Assembly (NCBI GenBank): GCA_964654545.1
Contig: CAZZIU010000004.1
Location: 77,685-141,684, forward strand
Source of the DNA: JABMOV01 sp964654545
GTDB lineage: Bacteria; Fidelibacterota; Marinisomatia; Marinisomatales; JABMOV01
Direction: 5' to 3'
DNA length: 64,000 bases
The notes beneath the pieces are model-generated. The model did no database searches, had not been told where the DNA came from, and worked only from the letters and a program-made list of their open reading frames with translations. Each line of letters opens with the position of its first letter. Positions within the stretch are counted from its first letter, which is position 1. A program made the translations under genes and the position numbers. Below, one piece after another: positions 9,230 through 16,789 of the stretch.

Positions 9230-10282
9230 ATGCCGTCTTTTCGTGAATTTCGTCGATATTTGAGTGAACAGGATATTGCTTGGCTGGCTAGTGCGAGTGA
9301 GCATATATTCAGCGGCCAACCACAAATAGCACTCACTTCGAGGCAGTCTGCTTCCATTCTAGGGGGCAAACTGCCTCGAAAGCGTGTGTATCATGCTGCC
9401 GATTTGGAAAATCTCAAGTACATAAAAGCACTTCAAGGAAAGAAAAAGTCTCTTTCAGCTTTCACTGACACAACTGATGCCGATTTAATTTCTGCTGGTA
9501 TATGGGGAGGCGGTGGTGCAGTATTTCAATTAGATGCTGATATATTAGTTTCTGGTCCAAGAGACATCATGTCACGACCAGATAAGTCAGGCAGACGATG
9601 GGTCGAACTTCAAATGCTTGGTAAATATACAGACGAAAATGATCGTATTGCCAGAGCCCATTTGGATGATATTGAGATTGATGGTAAAAAAGTTCTTTTG
9701 CGATTGTATAAGAGATACACAGGCAAGAACGCATCTGGTTCTAATATTCAGGATCAATGGATGTTTACTGATCCGAGAAGAATACAGAATCCAGACAAAT
9801 ACTATGCACAGCCCGCTGATCTAAAAATAACATTCAAGAAAAGAACATACGGTGAGGGTATGTCGAACAAAGACCGTAATATGATATTGGCACATATGGT
9901 AAAAGACTATCTCGACATGATGGCAGGTTTAGTCAAAAAGCATCGGGTTAAACTCAAAGAGATTTTCTTTCGATCAGCTCTGAGTAATGTTGACAGTAGA
10001 CGATTGAACCCTAATGAATACTACAATGAGTTGGTCGTGAATAACATTCAAATTGAAAAATTGCTAATTGTGCAGGAATCTGCATATCTTTGGGCACAAC
10101 ATAAGCTCGATGACGATTATGCCTTTTCGGGTGATGAAACTGATGTTGAAAGAGAGGAAATGATTAAAGAATATTTGAAAGATTTTCTTTCTCAGCACAA
10201 TGTGAGTTATCAGTTGTTCAATAGTCCAGAAGCAGTGGTGTCTTATATCGGGAATCAATCGGATAATCTAAGGATTCAATGA
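9230..10282 (+). CDS. Conserved-looking phage protein, unknown (possible ART-like fold)
   Basis: 350 residues, soluble. The N-terminal third has RVYHAADLENLKYIKALQGK followed by KKSLSAFT, a His/Tyr strand then a Ser-rich strand vaguely reminiscent of ADP-ribosyltransferase-like folds; this is speculative. The rest is mixed alpha/beta with charged helices. Preceded by GGAGGGACATAGCA, a good ribosome site. Its stop overlaps the next gene start (ATGA-type coupling). Confidence 0.5.
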   Translation: MPSFREFRRYLSEQDIAWLASASEHIFSGQPQIALTSRQSASILGGKLPRKRVYHAADLENLKYIKALQGKKKSLSAFTDTTDADLISAGIWGGGGAVFQLDADILVSGPRDIMSRPDKSGRRWVELQMLGKYTDENDRIARAHLDDIEIDGKKVLLRLYKRYTGKNASGSNIQDQWMFTDPRRIQNPDKYYAQPADLKITFKKRTYGEGMSNKDRNMILAHMVKDYLDMMAGLVKKHRVKLKEIFFRSALSNVDSRRLNPNEYYNELVVNNIQIEKLLIVQESAYLWAQHKLDDDYAFSGDETDVEREEMIKEYLKDFLSQHNVSYQLFNSPEAVVSYIGNQSDNLRIQ

Positions 10283-10590
10283 TGAATTTTGATATTTCAG
10301 ATAGCGCAATTGATAAAATTGCTGAACACACAGAAACGCCCGATCAAAAACTTAGAATCAAAGTTGTTGGTGGGGGTTGTTCTGGTTTGAGATATGAACT
10401 CATGTTAGACGAGAATATCAGAGATACCGATATGGTCATAAGGAATACCATCATCATTGACGAGAAAAGTGCCCTTTACTTAAACGGGTCTAGTTTGGAA
10501 TATATGGATACAATCATGGAGTCTGGATTTCAAATACTGAACCCAAACGCAAGAAGCACATGTGGATGTGGCGATTCATTTGCATATTGA
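10282..10590 (+). CDS. iscA-like: A-type iron-sulfur cluster carrier (IscA/ErpA/HesB family)
   Basis: 102 residues from ATG 10282 (AAGGA seven bases upstream; the ATG at 10279 is closer to it). The family hallmark is present: a first Cys in VVGGGCSGLRYEL near residue 34 and the C-terminal CGCG pair in ARSTCGCGDSFAY, together the three cluster ligands. Family role: accepts Fe-S clusters from a scaffold and delivers them to apo-proteins in the cytoplasm. HesB/IscA genes are known in cyanophages. Start overlaps the upstream stop. A broken copy of its 3' end lies at 11660. Confidence 0.9.
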   Translation: MNFDISDSAIDKIAEHTETPDQKLRIKVVGGGCSGLRYELMLDENIRDTDMVIRNTIIIDEKSALYLNGSSLEYMDTIMESGFQILNPNARSTCGCGDSFAY

Positions 10591-10650
10591 ATGGAAAAAC
10601 ATGAGGATGGATCAGAAACGGAATTTGCGTTCTACAAAGAAGATAGATAA
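10591..10650 (+). pseudogene. Remnant of the SETEFAFYK module
   Basis: Nineteen codons directly after the Fe-S carrier gene encode HEDGSETEFAFYKEDR then stop. The 31 bases 10608-10638 match 7988-8018 in the 410-residue gene with three mismatches. In that gene the same peptide closes the first module, so this looks like the 3' stub of a stand-alone copy lost by recombination. Confidence 0.6.
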
Positions 10651-10653
10651 ATA
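10646..10653 (+). promoter_or_regulatory. Possible late promoter (GATAAATA)
   Basis: One mismatch to TATAAATA, 25 bases before ATG 10678; same GATAAATA variant as before the gene at 53397. Confidence 0.4.
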
Positions 10654-10677
10654 GTAGTGAGGAAAAGAGGGTAAATT

Positions 10678-11580
10678 ATGTTTAAGATTATGTTTCTGGT
10701 ATTGCTGTTGACACTAACAACATCTTCAAAGGTTCAAGCAGACCCAGCCGATTGGCTGGCCACACAGACGCTCAATGTTTGTCAAGAGGGTCTGGATCTT
10801 GGTCCCGTTGGAAGAGGTTCCATGAATGATCCAATCAACCCATTCTGGGGAAGACCTTGGGCAGAGGGAACGATTGGTGCGGAAACGCATGGAATGATTG
10901 TTCCACCAGAAAACCTTGAGACACTCGCACGACTGGACAGAACGGTCGGACCATTCAATAGTTTTCCTAACATTGTTCCCGTTTCGAGTGGGTATTATTT
11001 CTATGCTGATCTTACAGGAAGCCGCATTCTTGCATTAGGAACCGGAGAACCTGATCCAATATATTCTGCCACATGCACCGAAACAGAAGCATGGAAGAAT
11101 CCAGTTAATCACCTTGCCGATGGTGCAGCAGATGGAACACCTTTTCCATTCAGTCATATTGGATTTCGTACAACAGGCTATGGTGGGTATCCAGAAATCT
11201 ATGTTATTCTTTTGGACACCACAACAGGAACTCCACTTCCGGTTACTGAAATTGAATTAAATAATCTTTGTTGTAAGACTCATTCGCAACCGGCATGGGA
11301 AGACATCAAGATTACACTGGAACTTTTGATTGCTCCGGGTCTTGAATCAGAAACCACAGGAACCTATATTGCCGGGGACACTTCTTCCATATTCAATGGA
11401 ACAGGAACAACCATTGATGACCTATGGGTAGAACAGGAAGGAATTGTGAGCGAAGAAACTGTTCCACTGTCATCATACTCTGTCCTTGAACGGGCTGATT
11501 TGAATATGGATGGTGCCGTTGGTGGTCCAGATTTTACGCTCTTTGCAATAAATTTCGGAAAGGCAGTAGTGGGGGAATAA
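10678..11580 (+). CDS. Secreted protein with C-terminal dockerin-like motif
   Basis: 300 residues. Signal peptide: MFKIMFLVLLLTLTTSS then cleavage near VQADP. The mature region has a few Cys and no recognised domain. The C-terminus holds DLNMDGAVGGPDFTLFAINF, aligning with the tail of the 653-residue protein at 152 (DMNNDGYVGGPDFILF), so both exported proteins share a terminal calcium-binding-like tag. Flanked on both sides by gene scars (10591-10650 and 11660-11692), suggesting it was inserted as cargo. Function unknown. Confidence 0.7.
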   Translation: MFKIMFLVLLLTLTTSSKVQADPADWLATQTLNVCQEGLDLGPVGRGSMNDPINPFWGRPWAEGTIGAETHGMIVPPENLETLARLDRTVGPFNSFPNIVPVSSGYYFYADLTGSRILALGTGEPDPIYSATCTETEAWKNPVNHLADGAADGTPFPFSHIGFRTTGYGGYPEIYVILLDTTTGTPLPVTEIELNNLCCKTHSQPAWEDIKITLELLIAPGLESETTGTYIAGDTSSIFNGTGTTIDDLWVEQEGIVSEETVPLSSYSVLERADLNMDGAVGGPDFTLFAINFGKAVVGE

Positions 11581-11659
11581 TATCATTTCGACATGTATCC
11601 TAGAGAATATATCGTAAAGTTTCTACAAGAACCTAATCGCAAAACAGGGCAACAACCGG

Positions 11660-11692
11660 ACATGTGGTTGTGGTGAGTCATTTGCATACTAA
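11660..11692 (+). pseudogene. Remnant 3' end of a second Fe-S carrier gene
   Basis: Thirty-three bases read TCGCGESFAY then stop, nearly identical to the end of the intact gene (TCGCGDSFAY, 10558-10590) at protein level and highly similar in DNA. Upstream bases no longer read in frame as an IscA protein. It is a scar of a duplicated or recombined iscA-like gene. Confidence 0.65.
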
Positions 11693-11790
11693 AACCTTTA
11701 TGACAAATAAAAGTAGATTCAGTCACAGATAGATGAACAGTACAGTTTTCGTGTTAAATACATCGTATGACACATTCAAGGAGATGTCAC

Positions 11791-12981
11791 ATGATGAAGA
11801 AAACTTTACTCGTATTATTGTTACTCGTTGTTGCGCCAATTGCACATGCAGAGGATAATGAAGACTGGACCATCAGTTGGAAGAAGGGTCTTCGGTTTGA
11901 TAGAAACGACGGCGAGATGGGAATCAAGCTAGGCGGTCGTATTCAAGAGGACTTTGCTGTTCTCGCGCCATCAAGTCAATTGCAGGATGTCGTGTCTGGT
12001 GGGCAAGGGTTTGCCACAGAGTTTCGTCGCATTCGTATTACACTGTCTGGTTACTTTGCAAAGAATGTAATCTTCAAGACACAGTACGATTTTGCATCCA
12101 AAGAAGACGACACGGATACTCCGGGTTTCAAGGATGCATACATCGGGGCTAAGAACATTCCATATCTCGGCACGCTGCTAGTTGGGCACATGAAAGAACC
12201 ATTGAGTCTTGAGATGATGGAGAGCAGCAATGGTTTGACCTTCATGGAACGTGGATTGCCCTATGCGTTTGTGTCGGATCGAAACACGGGCATTCGTGCA
12301 AACAACACTGCCCTTGACAAACACCTGACATGGCAGTTTGGTGTGTTTGTTCCTACGGGAGACAAAGGATTCAACTCAGTCGAGAAGGATCAGTATCACG
12401 TCACAGGTCGAGTCACTGGCACGCCTCTATTCCAGAATGATGGGGCACGCATGATTCACCTTGGTTTGGCTGCAACACATCAATTTGGCGACACCATAAC
12501 AGAGAAATTTAAAGAACGCCCAGAATCCAATCTCGCAAAAGCATATCTCGACACTGGAGATTTTGAACGAGACGGAAGATCGACTGTGGGTCTTGAAGCT
12601 GCCTGGGTTCATGATTCATTTTCGTTGCAAAGTGAATATATGGGAACTGCTCTTGCAGGCACCTATCTTCAAGGAGCCTATCTTGAAGCCAGCTATTATC
12701 TTACAGGGGAACATCGTGTGTATAATAGAAAGATGGGCACATTTACAAATCGTGTGCATCCTAATGATAAGAAATGGGGAGCATGGCAGATTGCATCGAG
12801 AGTGTCATATATAGACCTTAATGGAGGTGATATTCGCGGTGGCAAAGAAACAAACTTCACTGCGGGTGTCAATTGGTATTATAGAAAGAATCTAAAGGTA
12901 GCCTTCAACTATGTACGTGGAAATGTAAATAGCGGAGATACTATCAATATTGCTCAGATGAGAACTCAGATCATCTTTTAA
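11791..12981 (+). CDS. Phosphate-selective porin (OprO/OprP-like)
   Basis: 396 residues from ATG 11791, which has AAGGAG seven bases upstream; a longer in-frame start at 11767 lacks this. Signal peptide LLVLLLLVVAPIAHA. The mature protein has alternating beta-strand pattern with the family's N-terminal block (KLGGRIQEDFAV ... EFRRIRITLSGYFAKNVIFK), the KDAYIGAKNIP / VGHMKEPLSLE segment typical of Porin_O_P proteins, and a final strand ending in Phe, the usual outer-membrane insertion signal. Expected to form an anion-selective outer-membrane channel. pstS follows after 20 bases, so the two form a phosphate-uptake operon. Confidence 0.85.
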   Translation: MMKKTLLVLLLLVVAPIAHAEDNEDWTISWKKGLRFDRNDGEMGIKLGGRIQEDFAVLAPSSQLQDVVSGGQGFATEFRRIRITLSGYFAKNVIFKTQYDFASKEDDTDTPGFKDAYIGAKNIPYLGTLLVGHMKEPLSLEMMESSNGLTFMERGLPYAFVSDRNTGIRANNTALDKHLTWQFGVFVPTGDKGFNSVEKDQYHVTGRVTGTPLFQNDGARMIHLGLAATHQFGDTITEKFKERPESNLAKAYLDTGDFERDGRSTVGLEAAWVHDSFSLQSEYMGTALAGTYLQGAYLEASYYLTGEHRVYNRKMGTFTNRVHPNDKKWGAWQIASRVSYIDLNGGDIRGGKETNFTAGVNWYYRKNLKVAFNYVRGNVNSGDTINIAQMRTQIIF

Positions 12982-13001
12982 TATAAAGAAACGGAAAAAA
13001 C

Positions 13002-13985
13002 ATGAGAATTTTAATTACAGCGTTCATTGCACTACTCTTTTTTGCTCCATTCAACGCAACCGCACAACAGACCACTCGCGACACAATTCGCATTGTGGGT
13101 TCTTCCACAGTGTTTCCTTTCTCTACAGTTGTTGCAGAGAGGTTTGGAAAAAACACTCCATACAACACACCCATCATTGAATCCACAGGAACAGGTGGAG
13201 GGATGAAGTTATTCTGCTCTGGTGTCGGTCCTTCACATCCCATTGACATCACCAACGCTTCCCGAGGAATTAAGAACTCTGAAGTTGAGCTTTGCGAATC
13301 CAATGGTGTCACAGAGATCAAAGAAGTCATGATTGGTTTTGATGGTATTGTACTGGCTAACAAGAAAAGCGAACAGAGATACTTCTTGACTCTACGCGAA
13401 ATTTTCCTTGCTCTTGCAAAGCATATTCCACAAAAAGACAATGGGTTCATTCTGAATCCTTATCAGCGATGGTCAGAAATCAATCCAGAACTTCCCGACA
13501 CACTCATTGAGGTACTTGGGCCTCCACCAACAAGCGGAACCCGAGATGCCTTTGTGGAACTCGCAATGGAAGGTGGATGCAAAACATTCCCTGTACTCAA
13601 GGAACTCAAGAAGAAGGACAAAAGCAAATTCAAATCAATCTGTCATGCTATTCGCGAAGATAAAAGATTCATCATGGCAGGCGAGAATGACAATCTGATC
13701 GTCCAGAAACTTGATGCCAATCCAGACGCTCTCGGCATCTTTGGATTCTCTTTCCTTGACCAGAACAGCGATCTTGTACAGGGGAGTATCATTAATGGTT
13801 CTGAACCAACCTTTGAGAATATCGCAGATGGTAGTTATCCAATCTCCCGGTCACTCTTCTTTTATGTAAAGGAACAGCACTATGATATGGTTCCGGGCAT
13901 GAGGGAGTTTGTCTCAGAGTTTACCTCAGAGAGAGCCATTGGAGAAGAAGGGTATCTTACAGATCGTGGATTAATTCCTAGATGA
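13002..13985 (+). CDS. pstS: Periplasmic phosphate-binding protein
   Basis: 327 residues with signal peptide (LITAFIALLFFAPFNATA). Phosphate-binding motifs of PstS are visible: VGSSTVFPFS at the mature N-terminus, ESTGTGGGMKLFC, and PPPTSGTRDAF near residue 170. It would capture phosphate in the periplasm and hand it to the host PstCAB transporter, which is not encoded here. pstS is a well-known auxiliary gene of marine T4-like phages. Cotranscribed with the porin upstream; the operon ends at the terminator 14026-14062. Confidence 0.92.
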   Translation: MRILITAFIALLFFAPFNATAQQTTRDTIRIVGSSTVFPFSTVVAERFGKNTPYNTPIIESTGTGGGMKLFCSGVGPSHPIDITNASRGIKNSEVELCESNGVTEIKEVMIGFDGIVLANKKSEQRYFLTLREIFLALAKHIPQKDNGFILNPYQRWSEINPELPDTLIEVLGPPPTSGTRDAFVELAMEGGCKTFPVLKELKKKDKSKFKSICHAIREDKRFIMAGENDNLIVQKLDANPDALGIFGFSFLDQNSDLVQGSIINGSEPTFENIADGSYPISRSLFFYVKEQHYDMVPGMREFVSEFTSERAIGEEGYLTDRGLIPR

Positions 13986-14025
13986 TGAGAACACAAATTA
14001 TTTTCTAAAAAAGTGAAAAAAGTTC

Positions 14026-14062
14026 AAAACTGCACATTGCATAGTCTTTGTGCAGTTTTTTG
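14026..14062 (+). terminator. Rho-independent terminator after pstS
   Basis: AAAACTGCACA (14026-14036) pairs perfectly with TGTGCAGTTTT (14049-14059), 12-base loop, followed by further T residues. Ends the porin-pstS operon 40 bases after the pstS stop. Confidence 0.85.
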
Positions 14063-14205
14063 TTGGATGCGGGCGTGACGCCTCATTTCAACCCACCACA
14101 CGAATACCAATCGATGTGTGCATAACATTTATACAGGGTTTGCATATGTTCATATCAACACAATTTTGTCTAAATATTTTCATTTCATAGTATGAGGGCG
14201 AAACA

Positions 14206-15405
14206 ATGGAATTGCTGACAATAAACAACGTATGGATGATGATCGCAACATTTTTGGTATTTGTGATGCATCTTGGATTTGCCTCACTAGAGTCTGGACT
14301 TACACAAGCCAAGAATACAACAAACATTTTATTCAAAAATCTATTTGTGATCTGCATGGGCATTCTCACATACTATGCCGTTGGGTTTGAATTGATGTAT
14401 GATGGGGGCCTCGCCATCATGAATAACGAAACGGGTAACGATGCTGCTCTCGCATATGCCGATGGCGCATACACATATCACACAGATTTCCTATTTCAGG
14501 CTATGTTCGCAGCCACTACTGCAACGATCATATCTGGAGCTGTAGCAGAGCGAATCAAGCTCTCTGCGTTTATGGTCATATCTACGCTATTCGTCGCATT
14601 TGCATACCCAATTATGGGAGAATGGAAATGGGGTGGTGGCTGGCTTGATGCACTAGGATTCTACGATTTTGCAGGATCGACGATCGTCCACTCAGTTGGT
14701 GGTATGGCTGCATTAGTTGGCGCATTCATTCTAGGGCCACGTCTTGGCAAGTATACAAAAGACGGGGGCATCAGTGCAATTCCGGCGAGCAATTTATCAC
14801 TCGCAATGATTGGTGGCATGTTGCTATGGCTTGGCTGGTTCGGATTCAATGGCGGCTCTGTACTCTCTGCTGATCCTGTACTCACGTCATGGGTACTTGT
14901 GACAACATGTCTCTCTGCTGCTGCGGGTGGTATCGGTGCAATGGTATCATCCATGATATTGAGTAATAATAAGCTCGATTTTACGATGATGCTCAATGGC
15001 ATACTCGCAGGGCTCGTGGGCATCACTGCTGGTGCGGATGTACTGACTCCATTGCAGAGCATACTCACCGGGCTGATCGCAGGAACAATCGTCGTGGCGT
15101 CTGTAATCACGCTCGACCAGTATCTCAGAATCGACGATCCAGTGGGAGCTGTATCCGTTCACCTGACATGTGGCATCTGGGGAACACTGGCTGTTGGCAT
15201 ATTTTCGCCAGACCATAGTGTGTTGACCCAAAGTATAGGAATCGCAGCATATGCCCTTGGTTCTGCATTTTTCTCTATCATGCTATTTGGTGCGACCAAT
15301 GCCGTTATTGGGCTGAGAGTTTCCGAAGAAGAGGAATCAATTGGGCTCGATCTAGCCGAACATGGAATGAGTGCCTATTCAAAGGAAGCTCTTGACGCTG
15401 CATGA
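14206..15405 (+). CDS. amt: Ammonium transporter (Amt/AmtB family)
   Basis: 399 residues, about eleven membrane segments, no obvious cleaved signal. Amt signatures present: FASLESGLTQAKNT, the gate motif DFAGSTIVHSVGG with the first pore His (residue 162), and DDPVGAVSVHLTCG with the second pore His (residue 319), so the twin-His pore is intact. The C-terminal tail GLDLAEHGMSAY is also typical. Ribosome site GAGGG upstream. Would conduct ammonium across the inner membrane. Lies after the pstS terminator, so it is a separate unit next to the phosphate genes. Confidence 0.93.
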   Translation: MELLTINNVWMMIATFLVFVMHLGFASLESGLTQAKNTTNILFKNLFVICMGILTYYAVGFELMYDGGLAIMNNETGNDAALAYADGAYTYHTDFLFQAMFAATTATIISGAVAERIKLSAFMVISTLFVAFAYPIMGEWKWGGGWLDALGFYDFAGSTIVHSVGGMAALVGAFILGPRLGKYTKDGGISAIPASNLSLAMIGGMLLWLGWFGFNGGSVLSADPVLTSWVLVTTCLSAAAGGIGAMVSSMILSNNKLDFTMMLNGILAGLVGITAGADVLTPLQSILTGLIAGTIVVASVITLDQYLRIDDPVGAVSVHLTCGIWGTLAVGIFSPDHSVLTQSIGIAAYALGSAFFSIMLFGATNAVIGLRVSEEEESIGLDLAEHGMSAYSKEALDAA

Positions 15406-15429
15406 GAGGTACGATATAATATGTAAATC

Positions 15430-15939
15430 ATGAACATATTCTATCTACATTCAAATCCTACAATTGCAGCCAAATACCACAATGACAAGCATGTGGTCAA
15501 GATGATTCTTGAGAGTGCCCAGATGTTGTCTACCGCTCATCGTGAGCTAGATGGCTGCCATGTCATGAATGAATCGATTGTGTACAAATCCGCACACAAA
15601 AATCATCCATCGACAAAATGGGCCCGTGCCAGCTATAAGAACTACATGTGGCTGCATTGGCTATTTGAAGAGCTGTGTGACGAGTACACATACCGCTATG
15701 AAAAGGTGCATCTCACCGATACCAAGCTGCGCGAAGTGCTTCGCATACCGCCTCGCAGAATCGACTATCTTCCACAATTCATGACTCAACCACCTCAGTG
15801 TATGCCTGACGAGTACAAAGTCCCCGGCGATTCGGTCCTTGCGTATCGAAATTACTATATAGGTGAGAAGGCTCACTTCTCAAAGTGGACCAATCGAAAC
15901 GTGCCTTCTTTCTTCAAAACAACAACTGGCAAAACATAA
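15430..15939 (+). CDS. Conserved phage protein, unknown
   Basis: 169 residues, soluble, rich in His, Tyr and Trp. Distinctive blocks: NDKHVVKMILESAQML, HPSTKWARASYKNYMWL and the end AYRNYYIGEKAHFSKWTNR. I recall this sequence type from many T4-like marine phages and some large viruses, without an established role. The conserved His/Lys/Glu residues suggest an enzyme. Follows amt by 24 bases. Confidence 0.65.
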   Translation: MNIFYLHSNPTIAAKYHNDKHVVKMILESAQMLSTAHRELDGCHVMNESIVYKSAHKNHPSTKWARASYKNYMWLHWLFEELCDEYTYRYEKVHLTDTKLREVLRIPPRRIDYLPQFMTQPPQCMPDEYKVPGDSVLAYRNYYIGEKAHFSKWTNRNVPSFFKTTTGKT

Positions 15940-15980
15940 CAAAACGAGTGAAATAAACAATAAATGGGCAAAAAGACATA

Positions 15981-16118
15981 ATGAATTGGAAAAACAAATC
16001 TTGGATAACTATATACTATAAGGTTCTTTACTATTTAATGTTTGCCCTCAACATTGCATTTTTCGTAATACTGGGATATGCAATTATTGTACTATTCGTC
16101 GAAAGGATGATATCATGA
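15981..16118 (+). CDS. Small membrane protein (45 aa)
   Basis: MNWKNKSWITIYY followed by a long hydrophobic segment (LMFALNIAFFVILGYAIIVL) and a short charged tail. Its TGA overlaps the next ATG (ATGA), so it is coupled to the following membrane protein. One predicted membrane helix; function unknown. Confidence 0.5.
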   Translation: MNWKNKSWITIYYKVLYYLMFALNIAFFVILGYAIIVLFVERMIS

Positions 16119-16399
16119 ATACAGAAGACATCAAGACTAATTTAACACATATCGTCGTGGGAGCACTAATGGTACTTCCTTTCTTTATGTTATTCAATTA
16201 CCCCGTACTAGCAATGTTCATTACATGGTCTATGTGGGGAGTATTCCGAGAACATGCAGAAACAAATGATCAAGGAAAACCTCTCTTTGAGAATTGGGTT
16301 CCTCATATGTGGAATACCCGTAAGCTGATCGAAAGCATAACATGGGGCGTTGGTGGAGCATTAGGTGTATCAATAATCAAGTTGATTCATCGTCTATAG
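16115..16399 (+). CDS. Small membrane protein, two or three helices
   Basis: 94 residues. Hydrophobic segments near 12-45 and 75-90 separated by a charged loop (REHAETNDQGKPLFENW). The order THIVVGALMVLP ... VFREH ... WGVGGALGV resembles the protein at 25082 (GHIVYSILVLLP ... IIREW ... FGLGGALIGY), so the two appear to be distant paralogues. Function unknown. The preceding 45-residue gene overlaps its start. Confidence 0.6.
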   Translation: MNTEDIKTNLTHIVVGALMVLPFFMLFNYPVLAMFITWSMWGVFREHAETNDQGKPLFENWVPHMWNTRKLIESITWGVGGALGVSIIKLIHRL

Positions 16400-16460
16400 A
16401 GGCATGTTTCGTTTCCATATGCCGAAATAGCATTAGAATGGGCAAAAACATCAAAAAAGG

Positions 16461-16482
16461 TGATATACTGTGTGTGATATAC
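16461..16482 (+). repeat. Direct repeat TGATATAC x2
   Basis: TGATATAC at 16461-16468 and 16475-16482, 14 bases apart, within TG-rich sequence. Could be a regulator site or promoter-like element; unproven. Confidence 0.45.
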
Positions 16483-16507
16483 GATGTCGAGACGATCGAA
16501 TCAGGGG

Positions 16508-16541
16508 TAATGTAACCTTAGTAGGGATAATGTAACCTTAG
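16508..16541 (+). repeat. Direct repeat TAATGTAACCTTAG x2
   Basis: Identical 14-mers at 16508-16521 and 16528-16541, each preceded by GGG, with a 20-base period (about two DNA turns), as expected for a protein bound twice on one DNA face. The core AATGTAAC also occurs inverted near 27264. Confidence 0.6.
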
Positions 16542-16676
16542 CGCGTCCTTTGTGGGATCTTAGCGTGTTCGCGAACGGCCGCCGAGATTCCCCTCCCGCC
16601 CCCAAATTATTTTGCTCTAGGGCGAAAATCCCTGTCTTTTCGCGTACTTACGGTCGAATTATTTTCGCTCGACCTA

Positions 16677-16704
16677 TTGACAATCTCCCAGAATTGTCTA
16701 TAAT
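16677..16704 (+). promoter_or_regulatory. Consensus sigma70 promoter for the VWA gene
   Basis: TTGACA (16677-16682), 16-base spacer, TATAAT (16699-16704). The 24 bases 16659-16682 match 19215-19238 before the second promoter at 21 of 24 positions, so both share an upstream box. Host RNA polymerase should read it early. Confidence 0.85.
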
Positions 16705-16726
16705 TTGTACTGATTCGGGGGGCTGT

Positions 16727-16789
16727 ATGCCTTTGATTTACGCTGCTATCGCGATCCTTGTGGTCGTCCTCAAGGAGCTTCTCTCCTAG
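16727..16789 (+). CDS. Tiny hydrophobic leader ORF (20 aa)
   Basis: MPLIYAAIAILVVVLKELLS: nearly all hydrophobic, one membrane helix. It begins about 16 bases after the expected transcript start, and its TAG shares its last base with the GTG start of the VWA gene, so it could couple translation. It may be a leader peptide or a free membrane peptide. Confidence 0.45.
   Translation: MPLIYAAIAILVVVLKELLS

Larger units (their letters stand above)
16400..16726 (+). other. Control region upstream of the VWA/MoxR island
   Basis: No convincing gene. It holds two kinds of short direct repeats (16461-16482 and 16508-16541), a GC-rich stretch near 16560-16610 and a consensus sigma70 promoter at 16677-16704. 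An open frame starting at 16550 has no ribosome site and odd composition; only its last 20 codons look used. Confidence 0.6.

Noticed and set aside
11693..11790. Pho box before the porin
   Set aside because: Only partial TGTCATA-like half-sites on the reverse strand, no spaced pair.
16550..16726. Open frame upstream of the leader peptide
   Set aside because: No ribosome site, GC-rich odd composition, and the promoter lies inside it; only the last 20 codons are kept as a possible leader.
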